DNA from: Caballeronia sp. SL2Y3
Lineage (GTDB): Bacteria; Pseudomonadota; Gammaproteobacteria; Burkholderiales; Burkholderiaceae
Reading direction: 5' to 3'
DNA length: 64,000 bases
Assembly: GCF_022879575.1 (NCBI RefSeq)
Contig: NZ_CP084262.1
Location: 62,001-126,000, forward strand
Part shown: piece by piece, positions 8,492-16,796 of the stretch
Layout: each line of letters starts with the position of its first letter
Position numbering within the stretch: position 1 is the stretch's first letter
Notes under the pieces: model-generated
The model's database searches: none
The model's input: the letters and a program-made list of their open reading frames with translations, nothing else
Told to the model about the DNA's origin: nothing
Made by a program: the position numbers and the translations under genes

Positions 8492-10447
8492 TCACACGCG
8501 AAACATGCTGACTGCGTGTGCCAGCCGCTCGGCCTGATCGCGCAGCTCGGCGGTCGAATGTTCTGCTTCGCCAACGAGCGACGCGTTCTGCTGCGTCGCT
8601 TCGCCGATCTGCATCACGGCCATGTTCACCTGCTCGATGCCGCAAGCCTGCTCGCGTGAGGCGACACCGATCTCGCCGACGATTGCGTTCACGCGCGCGA
8701 CGTGATCGACAATGCCGCGCATGGTGCCGCTTGCTTCCTCCGCTATCTTGAAGCCGTGCGACACCTTGTTCGCGGACTCCGAGATCAACGCATCGATTTC
8801 CTTGACCGCGCCAGCACTGCGCTGGGCGAGCGCCCGCACTTCCGATGCGACGACCGCGAAACCCTTTCCATGTTCGCCGGCACGCGCCGCCTCGACGGCC
8901 GCGTTGAGCGCGAGGATATTCGTCTGGAATGCGATGCCCTCGATCGTCGCGGTGATGTCAGCGATGCGCCGAGCGGATGCGTCGATCTCGCTCATCGTCT
9001 CGACGACGCGCGCCACGGCTTCGCCGCCCGCGCGTGCCGCGTCCGATGCCGATGCCACCAGCGTGCCCGCTTGCTCGGTGTTCGCTGCGTTTTGCTGAAC
9101 GGTCGATGTGATCTGTTCCATGCTCGCCGCGGTCTCCTCGACGCTCGATGCCTGCGTCGCGATACGCATGGCGATGTCGCTGCTGCCGGACGCGATGCGC
9201 GCGGTGCCGTCCGTCATATCGGCGGATGCGCTTCGCACCTGCGCGACGATGCCGGCGAGCCCTTGCGAGACGCCGTCGATCGCGCGCATCAGACGCCCGA
9301 TGTCGTCCTGGCGCGCCGTGTCGATGCGCACGGTCAGATCGCCCGCCGCGATGCGTTCGGAGGCGCGCGTCACTTCGTCGATAGGAGCGCCAACGAGCTT
9401 GGAGACGGCATACAGCAGCGCGCCGACGAGCGCGGCGATGACGACGAGGCCGAGCAAAAGGAAGCGATTGCGGCTTGCGTGAATGCCGGCGAGCAATTCA
9501 TCGCGATATGCGATGCCGCCGATCATCCAGTTCCATTCGGGCACCGTTGTAAAGACGATCTCCTTTGCGCCGCCGTGGACATGCGCGTCGGCGCCGGCGA
9601 TGTCGGCGCCATCGAACGCGAGCAGGCCTTCGCGCGTATCGAGCATGTGCGCGAACGGTGCAACGCGCTCGTCCGCCGCCTGCCCCTCGTTGCCGGGATG
9701 CACGAGCAGCTTGCCGCGGTTCGGCCCGTTCGACGCATCGACGACGAAGTGATAGCCGCTCTCGCCAACCGTCAACTTGCGGATGTCGTTCTGAAGCGCG
9801 GCCATTTCCGCCGTCACGTCGACGCCCACGAACAGCGCGCCGATCACGCGGCCTGCGGCATCTTTCACGGGCTTGTATTCGGTGATGTATTGCTTGCCGA
9901 AGAGCGCAGCCATGCCGATATAGCTTTTCCCTGCGAGCACCGGACCGTACGCGGGGCCTTTGCGGTCGAGCATCGTGCCCACGGCACGCGACCCGTCCTG
10001 CTTTTTGAGCGACGTGGTGACGCGCACGAAGTCGTCCCCGGTGCGCGCGAAGATGGTCGAGATCGCGCCGCTTTCTTCCAGAAACGCATCCGGAATGGAA
10101 AAGTCGCCGTTCAGGGGCTTATCGCCCGCGCTGAGGCGAGGCGTCGCTGCCCCGGCGACATCGACGGTTTGCGTGCCGTCGAGTGCGAAATCGTTAGGCA
10201 GGCGATGCGAGAACATGGTCATGAAGCGCGCGACTTCGGCGCTCACTGCCGTGTCGTACAGACGGATCATCGTCACTATCGAACGATTGTCGCTTTCCAC
10301 GCGGGCGAGCGCATGAGCGTCGACTTGCTCGCCCGCGGAGCGCGTGACGGCAAGCGTGAAAGAGGCGACGACGATGGCGGCGAGCGTGCATGCGAGAACC
10401 GCGAACTTTGTCCCGGCATTCATGCGGGCGAGACGTTGAAAGAGCAT
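8492..10447 (-). CDS. methyl-accepting chemotaxis protein with Cache sensor
   Basis: This 651-residue chemoreceptor has membrane helix 1 (about 12-34), a large periplasmic Cache-type ligand domain (about 40-320, with AGKSYIGMAALFGKQYITEY and GALFVGVDVTAEM typical of the Cache_3-Cache_2 type), membrane helix 2 (about 328-350), a HAMP domain and the cytoplasmic signalling hairpin. The hairpin tip carries GIAFQTNILALNAAVEAARA. It would signal to CheA/CheW. No C-terminal CheR/CheB-docking pentapeptide is evident: the end is AHAVSMFRV. It lies next to, and diverges from, the hexuronate locus, so a sugar acid ligand is possible but only inferred. Confidence 0.93.
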   Translation of the reverse strand: MLFQRLARMNAGTKFAVLACTLAAIVVASFTLAVTRSAGEQVDAHALARVESDNRSIVTMIRLYDTAVSAEVARFMTMFSHRLPNDFALDGTQTVDVAGAATPRLSAGDKPLNGDFSIPDAFLEESGAISTIFARTGDDFVRVTTSLKKQDGSRAVGTMLDRKGPAYGPVLAGKSYIGMAALFGKQYITEYKPVKDAAGRVIGALFVGVDVTAEMAALQNDIRKLTVGESGYHFVVDASNGPNRGKLLVHPGNEGQAADERVAPFAHMLDTREGLLAFDGADIAGADAHVHGGAKEIVFTTVPEWNWMIGGIAYRDELLAGIHASRNRFLLLGLVVIAALVGALLYAVSKLVGAPIDEVTRASERIAAGDLTVRIDTARQDDIGRLMRAIDGVSQGLAGIVAQVRSASADMTDGTARIASGSSDIAMRIATQASSVEETAASMEQITSTVQQNAANTEQAGTLVASASDAARAGGEAVARVVETMSEIDASARRIADITATIEGIAFQTNILALNAAVEAARAGEHGKGFAVVASEVRALAQRSAGAVKEIDALISESANKVSHGFKIAEEASGTMRGIVDHVARVNAIVGEIGVASREQACGIEQVNMAVMQIGEATQQNASLVGEAEHSTAELRDQAERLAHAVSMFRV

Positions 10448-10569
10448 AAGTACTTAAATCTTGGGAAGGTGTCCGGTATCTATCGGCAAAAAGTGGACGC
10501 AGCTTTAGTCGATCGGCCCTTTTTCCGTCTCGAGGTCTTCGCTTCGCACTGTCGGCCGTAATGGTCGCC

Positions 10570-10605
10570 GGCATTCTGTGTGCGGCATTCCGCACGCAAA
10601 ATGCC
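10570..10605. repeat. imperfect palindrome of the GCATTC/GCAAAATGC type
   Basis: Two 16-base arms (10570-10585 and 10590-10605) are inverted copies with two mismatches around a 4-base CATT loop. The ends read GGCATTCTG and GCAAAATGCC. It belongs to the boundary-motif family seen across the window. Confidence 0.65.
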
Positions 10606-10731
10606 ACGGAGCCGCACTTGCTAGAAAACGATTAACGCTGCCGGCTCGCGCGGCATCACGTGGAACGACCCGTCGGCTCCGTTAGGGTAAGTCCCGGGGT
10701 AGGCGTCTTCGTGCAAATCGCTATATCCTTC

Positions 10732-10745
10732 GAAAAACGTTTTCC
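10732..10745. promoter_or_regulatory. candidate LacI-family operator upstream of hexuronate transporter
   Basis: GAAAAACGTTTTCC contains the perfect palindrome AAAACGTTTT (10734-10743), about 110 bases before the MFS start and just after a TATATC sequence that could be a -10 element. The same core is present before the uronate dehydrogenase gene (13338-13347), and eight of its ten bases occur just upstream of the LacI gene itself. Confidence 0.7.
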
Positions 10746-10853
10746 AAGAAAAGCGCAGCGCGGCTCTTTTAGCTCGACGCATGCAAACGGCGCCCGTCGC
10801 CTTCACAAACTGACACGCGGCACGACGAGCGCCGCCGCGTACCGGAGACATTC

Positions 10854-12143
10854 ATGCAAACAGCCGTCGTCGGCCTCGCACGCACCGCCAGCAGGTATCG
10901 GTGGACCGTGTGTGCGTTGCTCTTCTTTGCGACCGTCATCAACTACATGGACCGGCAGATCCTGGGTCTGCTCGCGCCCCTGCTTCAGCATGACATCGGC
11001 TGGACGCAGATCCAGTACGGGCGCATCGTCATCGCGTTTTCGGCGTTCTATGCGGTCGGGCTGTTGTGCTTCGGGCGTATCGTCGACTGGCTCGGCACCC
11101 GGCTGTCGTACGCACTGGCGATGTTCGTCTGGAGCCTGGCCGCGATGCTGCATGCGGCGGTCGGTTCGGTGATGGGATTCGCGATGGTTCGCGCGCTGCT
11201 CGGCATCGGCGAGGGCGGCAACTTCCCGGCTGCGATCAAGACGACGGCGGAATGGTTTCCGCGCCACGAGCGCGCGCTCGCCACTGGTATTTTTAATTCA
11301 GGCGCGAATATCGGCGCGGTGTTCGCGCCCGCCATCATTCCGGCGCTCGCCGTGGCGCTGGGCTGGCGCGCGGCGTTCGTGATCGTCGGCGCAATCGGCC
11401 TCGTATGGCTCGTGGTCTGGTTCTTCATGTATCGCCAGCCCGACAGCCGCACGCACGGCGACGACCTTTCGCACGAAAAGGACGAAGCGGAAGCTGCCGA
11501 CGCCGGCCATGCCAAGGCGGGCGCGCCGGGCTTCAAGGTGCTGATCCGCAAGCGCGAAACGTGGGCCTTCCTCATCGGCAAGTTCCTGACCGACCCGGTG
11601 TGGTGGTTCTACCTGTTCTGGCTGCCGAAGTGGCTCAACGAATCGCGCGGCATGGACATGCAGCACATCGGCCTGCCGCTCGTCGTGATCTATGCGATCA
11701 CCACGGTGGGCAGTATCGGCGGCGGCTGGATTTCGTCGGCGCTGCTGCGCGCGGGCTGGAGTGTGAATGCAGCACGCAAAACCGCGATGTTGATCTGTGC
11801 ATGCTGCGTACTGCCGATTGCATTCGTTTCGCAGGTCCACGATCTGTGGCTCGCCGTGGCGATCGTCGGTCTCGCGGCGGCGGCGCATCAGGGATGGTCG
11901 GCGAATCTCTTCACGACGGCTTCGGACTTGTTCCCGCGTCGTGCGGTGGGCGCCGTGGTCGGCATCGGCGGAATGGCAGGGTCGATCGGCGGCGTGCTGT
12001 TCTCGGAAGTGATCGGCCAGGTTCTGCAACGTACCGGCCAGTACTGGGCGCTCTTTGCGATCGGCGCGCTGGCTTACCTCGTCGCGTTCGGCGTCATGCA
12101 TGTGCTGACGCCGAAAATGGCGCCCGCCAAACTCGACGCCTGA
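10854..12143 (+). CDS. MFS hexuronate-type transporter
   Basis: The 429-residue protein has 12 predicted membrane helices and the anion:cation symporter pattern (VINYMDRQILGLLAP in helix 1, GIGEGGNFPAAIKTTAEWFP in helices 4-5). This pattern is shared by ExuT-like hexuronate and galactonate transporters. The link to a LacI gene, uronate dehydrogenase and lactonase, all with the same operator core, makes uptake of glucuronate or galacturonate with protons the likely role. A polar loop (about 200-225) separates the two six-helix bundles. It is transcribed convergently with the repressor gene. Confidence 0.88.
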   Translation: MQTAVVGLARTASRYRWTVCALLFFATVINYMDRQILGLLAPLLQHDIGWTQIQYGRIVIAFSAFYAVGLLCFGRIVDWLGTRLSYALAMFVWSLAAMLHAAVGSVMGFAMVRALLGIGEGGNFPAAIKTTAEWFPRHERALATGIFNSGANIGAVFAPAIIPALAVALGWRAAFVIVGAIGLVWLVVWFFMYRQPDSRTHGDDLSHEKDEAEAADAGHAKAGAPGFKVLIRKRETWAFLIGKFLTDPVWWFYLFWLPKWLNESRGMDMQHIGLPLVVIYAITTVGSIGGGWISSALLRAGWSVNAARKTAMLICACCVLPIAFVSQVHDLWLAVAIVGLAAAAHQGWSANLFTTASDLFPRRAVGAVVGIGGMAGSIGGVLFSEVIGQVLQRTGQYWALFAIGALAYLVAFGVMHVLTPKMAPAKLDA

Positions 12144-12152
12144 GCGCATCTT

Positions 12153-12189
12153 GCGACGCATCGTGAACGACATCGACACGATGCGTCGC
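12153..12189. terminator. perfect hairpin between convergent genes
   Basis: GCGACGCATCGTG (12153-12165) and its exact complement (12177-12189) form a 13-bp stem with an 11-base loop in the 49-base gap between the MFS stop and the LacI-type stop. The position suggests a bidirectional terminator, although no T-run follows on either side. Confidence 0.6.
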
Positions 12190-12192
12190 GCG

Positions 12193-13200
12193 TCACTCGG
12201 TCGTCATGGCCGCGGCCGGAGCCGTCGATTCACGCACGATCAAGCGCGGCTCGAACATGGAATTGCCGGGGTCCGGATGGCCGGCGAGCGCGTCGATCAG
12301 CTTCTGCATCGCGAGTTCGCCCATCTTCTCGCTCTGTATATCGACGGTGGTGAGTCCGGGCGCGGCGTATGCGCCGTAGGGCACGTTGTCGATGCCCGTG
12401 ACAGAGACGTCCTGAGGCACGCGAATGCCGAGCGTCGCGGCTTCCTTCATGAAGCCGAGCGCGATCAGGTCGTTGTAGCAGATCACCGCTTGGGGACGCT
12501 TCGGTCCGAGCATGACGCGCGAGCACGCATGTTCGCCGGCAAGCGAGGTCGGAGCATGCGCATCATATACGTCGAGTTCGAGCCCTGCATCTTGAAGACA
12601 TTCGCGCACGCCGCGAATCCGTTCATCGTTGATGCGCGCCTGACCGAAGCCAAGGTATGCAATATGCCGATGCCCGAGATTCAGCAGATGCCGCGCGAGC
12701 ATGTGCGAGGCGAGGCGGTTGTCGATTCCGACGCTCGGAATGGGCAGGGCCTCGGCATTGCGCAGAAGCACGACCGGCTTGTCGAGATCGAGCATCCAGC
12801 GCGCGTCTTCGTCGGAGAGGCGCGAGCTGACGATCAGGCCATCCACGCGCTGCGCCAACGCCTCGATGAGCGGACGCTCGCGCGCCTGACTTTCGTCGAT
12901 ATCGACGAGCAGCAGCGTGTAGTCGTGTCTCAGCGCAATGCGATTCGCGCCTTTGACCACGTTAGTGAAGTGCGGATTGCTGATGTCGAGGATCGTCAGA
13001 CCGATGGTGCGCGTGCGACCCGTGATCATCGAGCGCGCGAGCGGGTTGGACCTGTAGCCGAGCGAGTCGATTGCGGCTTTGAGCCGCGCTTCCACGGGCG
13101 CGGAAAACCGCTGCGCGCCATTCATGTATTTGGATACCGTCGCGACCGACACGCCCGCTGCGGCGGCAACATCGCGAATGGTCGGAGAGGTCTTCTTCAT
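12193..13200 (-). CDS. LacI-family regulator of hexuronate genes
   Basis: The 335-residue product starts MKKTSPTIRDVAAAAGVSVATVSKYMNG, the LacI helix-turn-helix plus hinge (about 1-60), followed by a sugar-binding-protein-like effector domain (about 62-325, ending near LTTVDIQSEKMGELA). The frame is open to 13359, but the ATG at 13200 begins exactly at the domain. It probably represses the flanking transporter and uronate dehydrogenase genes and perhaps itself, since matches to one palindromic core lie before all three. The inducer, probably a hexuronate or an aldarate, is inferred. Confidence 0.92.
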   Translation of the reverse strand: MKKTSPTIRDVAAAAGVSVATVSKYMNGAQRFSAPVEARLKAAIDSLGYRSNPLARSMITGRTRTIGLTILDISNPHFTNVVKGANRIALRHDYTLLLVDIDESQARERPLIEALAQRVDGLIVSSRLSDEDARWMLDLDKPVVLLRNAEALPIPSVGIDNRLASHMLARHLLNLGHRHIAYLGFGQARINDERIRGVRECLQDAGLELDVYDAHAPTSLAGEHACSRVMLGPKRPQAVICYNDLIALGFMKEAATLGIRVPQDVSVTGIDNVPYGAYAAPGLTTVDIQSEKMGELAMQKLIDALAGHPDPGNSMFEPRLIVRESTAPAAAMTTE

Positions 13201-13204
13201 GGCG

Positions 13205-13216
13205 GGTAACGTTTTC
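13205..13216. promoter_or_regulatory. weak candidate autoregulatory operator
   Basis: On the minus strand this reads GAAAACGTTACC, sharing eight bases (AAAACGTT) with the stronger operators, and sits directly upstream of the LacI-type start codon. A repressor bound here could block its own transcription. Confidence 0.4.
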
Positions 13217-13335
13217 GCGCGTTTTTCCAAGTTTCCGGATTGTCGCAGAAAAGTGGAACGTAGAATGGTGTTTTGAATACCGCATACAACACGCCGGCTG
13301 AGCGGGGACGTGCGTTCGCCCAAGCCGACAGAGCC

Positions 13336-13349
13336 GAAAAACGTTTTAC
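13336..13349. promoter_or_regulatory. candidate LacI-family operator upstream of uronate dehydrogenase
   Basis: GAAAAACGTTTTAC differs in one base from the site at 10732-10745 and has the same perfect palindrome AAAACGTTTT (13338-13347). It lies 32 bases before the uronate dehydrogenase start and within the divergent promoter region. Confidence 0.7.
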
Positions 13350-13381
13350 CGCATCGCATTCAATCTAGTAGAGGAGTTTCG

Positions 13382-14212
13382 ATGGACAACACCAACGTAA
13401 CGGGGAAACCCTTCAGGCGCCTGCTGCTGACCGGGGCGGCCGGCAATCTCGGCCGTCAGGTGCGCGGCGCGCTTGCACAGTGGGCCGACGTCGTGCGCGC
13501 ATCCGATATCGCCCCGCTCGACGATGCCGCGGCGCATGAAGAAGTCAGCTCGGTCGATCTCGCGGACCGCGACGCGGTCATGCGCCTGGTGGAAGGCGTG
13601 GATGCGATCGTGCATCTTGGCGGCATATCGGTGGAAGCGCCTTTCGACGACCTGATCGAAGCGAACATTCGCGGCACGTACAACATCTATGAGGCGGCGC
13701 GCCGTCATGGCGTGAAGCGCGTCGTATTCGCGAGCTCGAATCACGCGATCGGCTTCCATCCGGTGACCGAAGTGCTCGACGCCGACGCGCCGCAGCGCCC
13801 CGACAGCCTCTATGGCGTGACGAAGTGCTTCGGCGAGTCGCTTTCGCGTTATTACTTCGACCGCTTCGGCATCGAGACGGTGTGCCTGCGCATCGGCTCT
13901 TCGTTCGAAGAACCCAAGAATCCGCGCATGCTGGTCACCTACCTTAGTTACCGGGATTTCATCGAACTGGTGCGCTGTTCGCTGTTCACCAATCGCGTCG
14001 GACACACGGTCGTGTATGGCGCATCCAACAATCCGGTGAAGTGGTGGGACAACACGAAGGCGGCTTTCCTCGGGTTCAATCCGCAAGACAGCTCCGCCGA
14101 ATTCAACGACCGGTTCCCGGTCACCGCGCCGACGGCCGAGCGTGACGATCCCGCGCAGCAGTTTCAGGGCGGCGCGTTCGTTCTCGGCGAGCCGATGGAG
14201 CGAAGCCAATGA
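13382..14212 (+). CDS. udh: uronate dehydrogenase (NAD-dependent)
   Basis: The enzyme oxidises D-glucuronate or D-galacturonate to the aldarolactone with NAD+. The 276-residue short extended dehydrogenase has the NAD motif GAAGNLG (18-24), an Asp after strand 2 (D42), SSN near 118-120, and catalytic Y144xxxK148 in DSLYGVTK. Length and these motifs match characterised Udh enzymes of about 265-275 residues. The ATG at 13382 follows a GAGGAG site. The next gene, a lactonase, overlaps it by 4 bases, which fits the pathway order. Confidence 0.88.
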   Translation: MDNTNVTGKPFRRLLLTGAAGNLGRQVRGALAQWADVVRASDIAPLDDAAAHEEVSSVDLADRDAVMRLVEGVDAIVHLGGISVEAPFDDLIEANIRGTYNIYEAARRHGVKRVVFASSNHAIGFHPVTEVLDADAPQRPDSLYGVTKCFGESLSRYYFDRFGIETVCLRIGSSFEEPKNPRMLVTYLSYRDFIELVRCSLFTNRVGHTVVYGASNNPVKWWDNTKAAFLGFNPQDSSAEFNDRFPVTAPTAERDDPAQQFQGGAFVLGEPMERSQ

Positions 14213-15117
14213 GCGGTGCGCCGCGCGTCGAGCGGCTGGAGGCGGCCGGGCGCGCGACGGTCGGGGAGTGTCCTGTCTGGCATGCAAAAGACAGCGCGTT
14301 GTATTTTGTAGACATCCCCGACCGGCGCATCGTGCAGCTGCAGGTCGATAGCGGGCGGCGCGCCGACTGGACGCTTCCCGAGCAGATTGCGTGTTTTGCA
14401 TTCAATGCCGCGGGCGCGATCGTCGCCGGCATGGAAAGCGGGCTGCACGCGTTGACGCTGGAGAATGCAGGGGAAGCGCGGGTTACCCGGCTTGCTGCGC
14501 CCCATTTCGACGCGCCCGGCATGCGCTTCAACGATGGGCGCTGCGACCGGCAAGGGCGTTTCTGGGCGGGCACGATGGTGCAGGATATGTCGCTTGCCAG
14601 CCCGGCGGGCGCGCTGTATCGCTATGGCGCAGACGGCGTGCTGTCCGAGCCGGTCGTCGAGGGTCTCATCACGCAGAACGGGCTCGCGTTTTCGCCGGAC
14701 GGCGCGACGATGTACCTGTCCGACTCGCACCCGACGCGGCGCCTGATCTGGGCCTTCGATTACGACGTGGCGACAGGCACGCCGCATCATCGCCGCGTGT
14801 TCGCCGATCTGCACCACCATGCGGGGCGTCCGGACGGCGCCGCTGTTGATGCGGACGGCTGTTACTGGACTTGCGCCAACGATGCGGGCCGCCTGCTGCG
14901 CTTCACCCCGGAGGGCAAGCTCGACCGATCGATCGCCTTGCCCGCTGTCAAGCCGGCGATGTGCGCGTTCGGCGGGCGCGATCTCTCGACGCTCTACGTG
15001 ACGTCGATTCGTCCCGCCGTCAACGCGACCGACGACGACGGCTGCGTCTTCGCTTTGCGCCCCGGTGTGCAAGGATTACCGGAACCGGAGTACGCCGGTA
15101 TGTTACCGGTCGCATAA
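14209..15117 (+). CDS. SMP-30/gluconolactonase-family lactonase
   Basis: The 302-residue beta-propeller protein has the family's metal-site pieces: GECPVWHAKDSALYFVDI near the N terminus (Glu ligand), ITQNGLAFSPDGATMYLSDS (Asn and Asp) and GRPDGAAVDADGCYW. It would open the aldarolactone made by the upstream dehydrogenase to galactarate or glucarate. The start overlaps the udh stop as ATGA, so the two are translationally coupled. The exact substrate is inferred from context. Confidence 0.88.
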   Translation: MSGAPRVERLEAAGRATVGECPVWHAKDSALYFVDIPDRRIVQLQVDSGRRADWTLPEQIACFAFNAAGAIVAGMESGLHALTLENAGEARVTRLAAPHFDAPGMRFNDGRCDRQGRFWAGTMVQDMSLASPAGALYRYGADGVLSEPVVEGLITQNGLAFSPDGATMYLSDSHPTRRLIWAFDYDVATGTPHHRRVFADLHHHAGRPDGAAVDADGCYWTCANDAGRLLRFTPEGKLDRSIALPAVKPAMCAFGGRDLSTLYVTSIRPAVNATDDDGCVFALRPGVQGLPEPEYAGMLPVA

Positions 15118-15273
15118 ATGCCATGAAAAGACGGTGATCGACCCCGCGAAGTGGGCGACTCCCTCTCTCAGTACAGGCTAAACACCAGTTCTGTACTGCC
15201 TTCGTAAAGAGTAGGCTGGCAAGTCGTAACTTAAATCAACGACCTGCCGCTTGCACATTCGGAGGAGATATTG

Positions 15274-16617
15274 ATGGACCTTGAAACTCGCACCATGAAG
15301 CACGTGATGGTACGGCTCGTTCCGTTCCTGATCGTGTGTTACTTCATCGCCTATCTGGATCGCGTCAATGTCGGCTTTGCTGCATTGCAGATGAACAAGG
15401 CGCTCGGCTTCTCTGCGAAAGAATTCGGCTTCGGCGCGGGCATCTTCTTCATCGCGTACTTCTTTTTCGAAGTGCCGTCCAATCTCTTGCTCGAACGCTT
15501 CGGCGCGCGGCGGTGGATCGCCCGCATCATGTTCACATGGGGCATTCTGGCGGCGGCGATGGCCTATATCCCGCACATCGCGCAAGCGACCGGCTTGTCC
15601 AATGCGTACGTGTTTTACGGCCTGCGTATTCTGCTGGGCATCGCCGAGGCGGGGTTCTTCCCGGGCATCATCTTCCTGCTCACGCTCTGGTTCCCCGCGA
15701 AATATCGCGGACGCGTGGTGGGATACTTCATGGCTGCGATCCCGCTTTCCACGGTAATCGGCGGACCGATCTCCGGTGCGCTTCTGCAACTCGACGGCAT
15801 CAATGGCATGGCGGGCTGGCAGTGGCTCTATCTGATCGAGGCCTTGCCCGCGCTGCTCCTCGCGTTCGTCGTGTACTTCTATCTGACGGACAGGCCTGCG
15901 GACGCGCACTGGCTCGCCGATGACGAGCGCCAGTGGCTCGTGGACCGCCAGGCGCACGAGCGCGCGCATCGTGAGGCGGTGCATTCGTTCAGCGTCAAAG
16001 AGGCGCTCTTCAACCGTCGAGTGCTGGCCATTGCGTTGATCTATTTCGGCGCCAATTCAACCAACTATGGCTTGAGCTTCTTCCTGCCGCAAATCGTCAA
16101 GGCATTCGGCCTGAGCAACGTACAAACTGGCTTCGTGACATCGCTGCCGTATGTAGTCGGCGTGATCAGCATGGTGCTGTGGGGACGTCATTCGGACCGC
16201 AAGCTCGAAAGACGCTGGCACGTGGCTATCGCGCTCATGGTCGCGGCGGGCGGGATCGCAGCGTCGGCTGGCCTCGATAATCCGGTGCTGAAGATGATTG
16301 CGCTGTCGATCGCCGGCTTCGGCATCTTCGGCTGCCTGCCGGTGATCTGGACCTTGCCTGCCGCGTTTCTTTCCGGCGCGGCGGCTGCGGGCGGTATCGC
16401 GGCGATCAACTCGCTCGGCAATCTGGCGGGCTTCTTCGGTCCGTATGTGATGGGCTGGATCAAGGACAGCACGGGCGGCTTCGGCGCGGGACTGCTGTGT
16501 CTGTCGGGGGCGGGGCTGATCGGCGTGGCGGCGGTGTTGCTGCTGCATCATGATACGGCGCTCGAAACCATATCCGGCCCGCAGGATATGGAAGAAGGGG
16601 AACCGGTGAGGTCCTGA
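15274..16617 (+). CDS. MFS transporter, anion:cation symporter family
   Basis: The 447-residue protein has 12 predicted helices and the phthalate-permease-type signature (YFIAYLDRVNVGFAALQMNK, FFFEVPSNLLLERFGARRWIARIM, RILLGIAEAGFFPG). Such carriers take up organic acids with protons or sodium. It follows the lactonase by about 155 bases on the same strand and may import a sugar acid or aldarate for the same pathway. No AAAACGTTTT operator is visible in that gap. The ATG at 15274 has GGAGGAG six bases upstream; a TTG directly before it is less likely. Confidence 0.85.
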   Translation: MDLETRTMKHVMVRLVPFLIVCYFIAYLDRVNVGFAALQMNKALGFSAKEFGFGAGIFFIAYFFFEVPSNLLLERFGARRWIARIMFTWGILAAAMAYIPHIAQATGLSNAYVFYGLRILLGIAEAGFFPGIIFLLTLWFPAKYRGRVVGYFMAAIPLSTVIGGPISGALLQLDGINGMAGWQWLYLIEALPALLLAFVVYFYLTDRPADAHWLADDERQWLVDRQAHERAHREAVHSFSVKEALFNRRVLAIALIYFGANSTNYGLSFFLPQIVKAFGLSNVQTGFVTSLPYVVGVISMVLWGRHSDRKLERRWHVAIALMVAAGGIAASAGLDNPVLKMIALSIAGFGIFGCLPVIWTLPAAFLSGAAAAGGIAAINSLGNLAGFFGPYVMGWIKDSTGGFGAGLLCLSGAGLIGVAAVLLLHHDTALETISGPQDMEEGEPVRS

Positions 16618-16649
16618 TTCAGATCCGTTTCTAACCTGTGTGACTCTTA

Positions 16650-16680
16650 GTGCCCGCCACCGTGCGGGCACTTTTCTTTT
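16650..16680 (+). terminator. rho-independent terminator after MFS gene
   Basis: GTGCCCGC (16650-16657) pairs with GCGGGCAC (16664-16671) over a 6-base loop and is followed by TTTTCTTTT. It lies 33 bases after the transporter stop and closes the hexuronate operon before the aldo/keto reductase. Confidence 0.9.
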
Positions 16681-16796
16681 GGCGATGACTGACTCCCAAG
16701 CAACGCATCGCAACCTGCGCTAATGTCAGTGTCTTGGCCTCTCACAGCGACGACGCCATCTATTGAAACTCAATCGACTGCAAGGAGAACGTCCCG

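Noticed and set aside
8702..10561. 619-residue plus-strand open frame
   Set aside because: It is the mirror frame of the chemoreceptor, which has full domain support; the mirror protein is rich in Arg/His/Asp with no domain.
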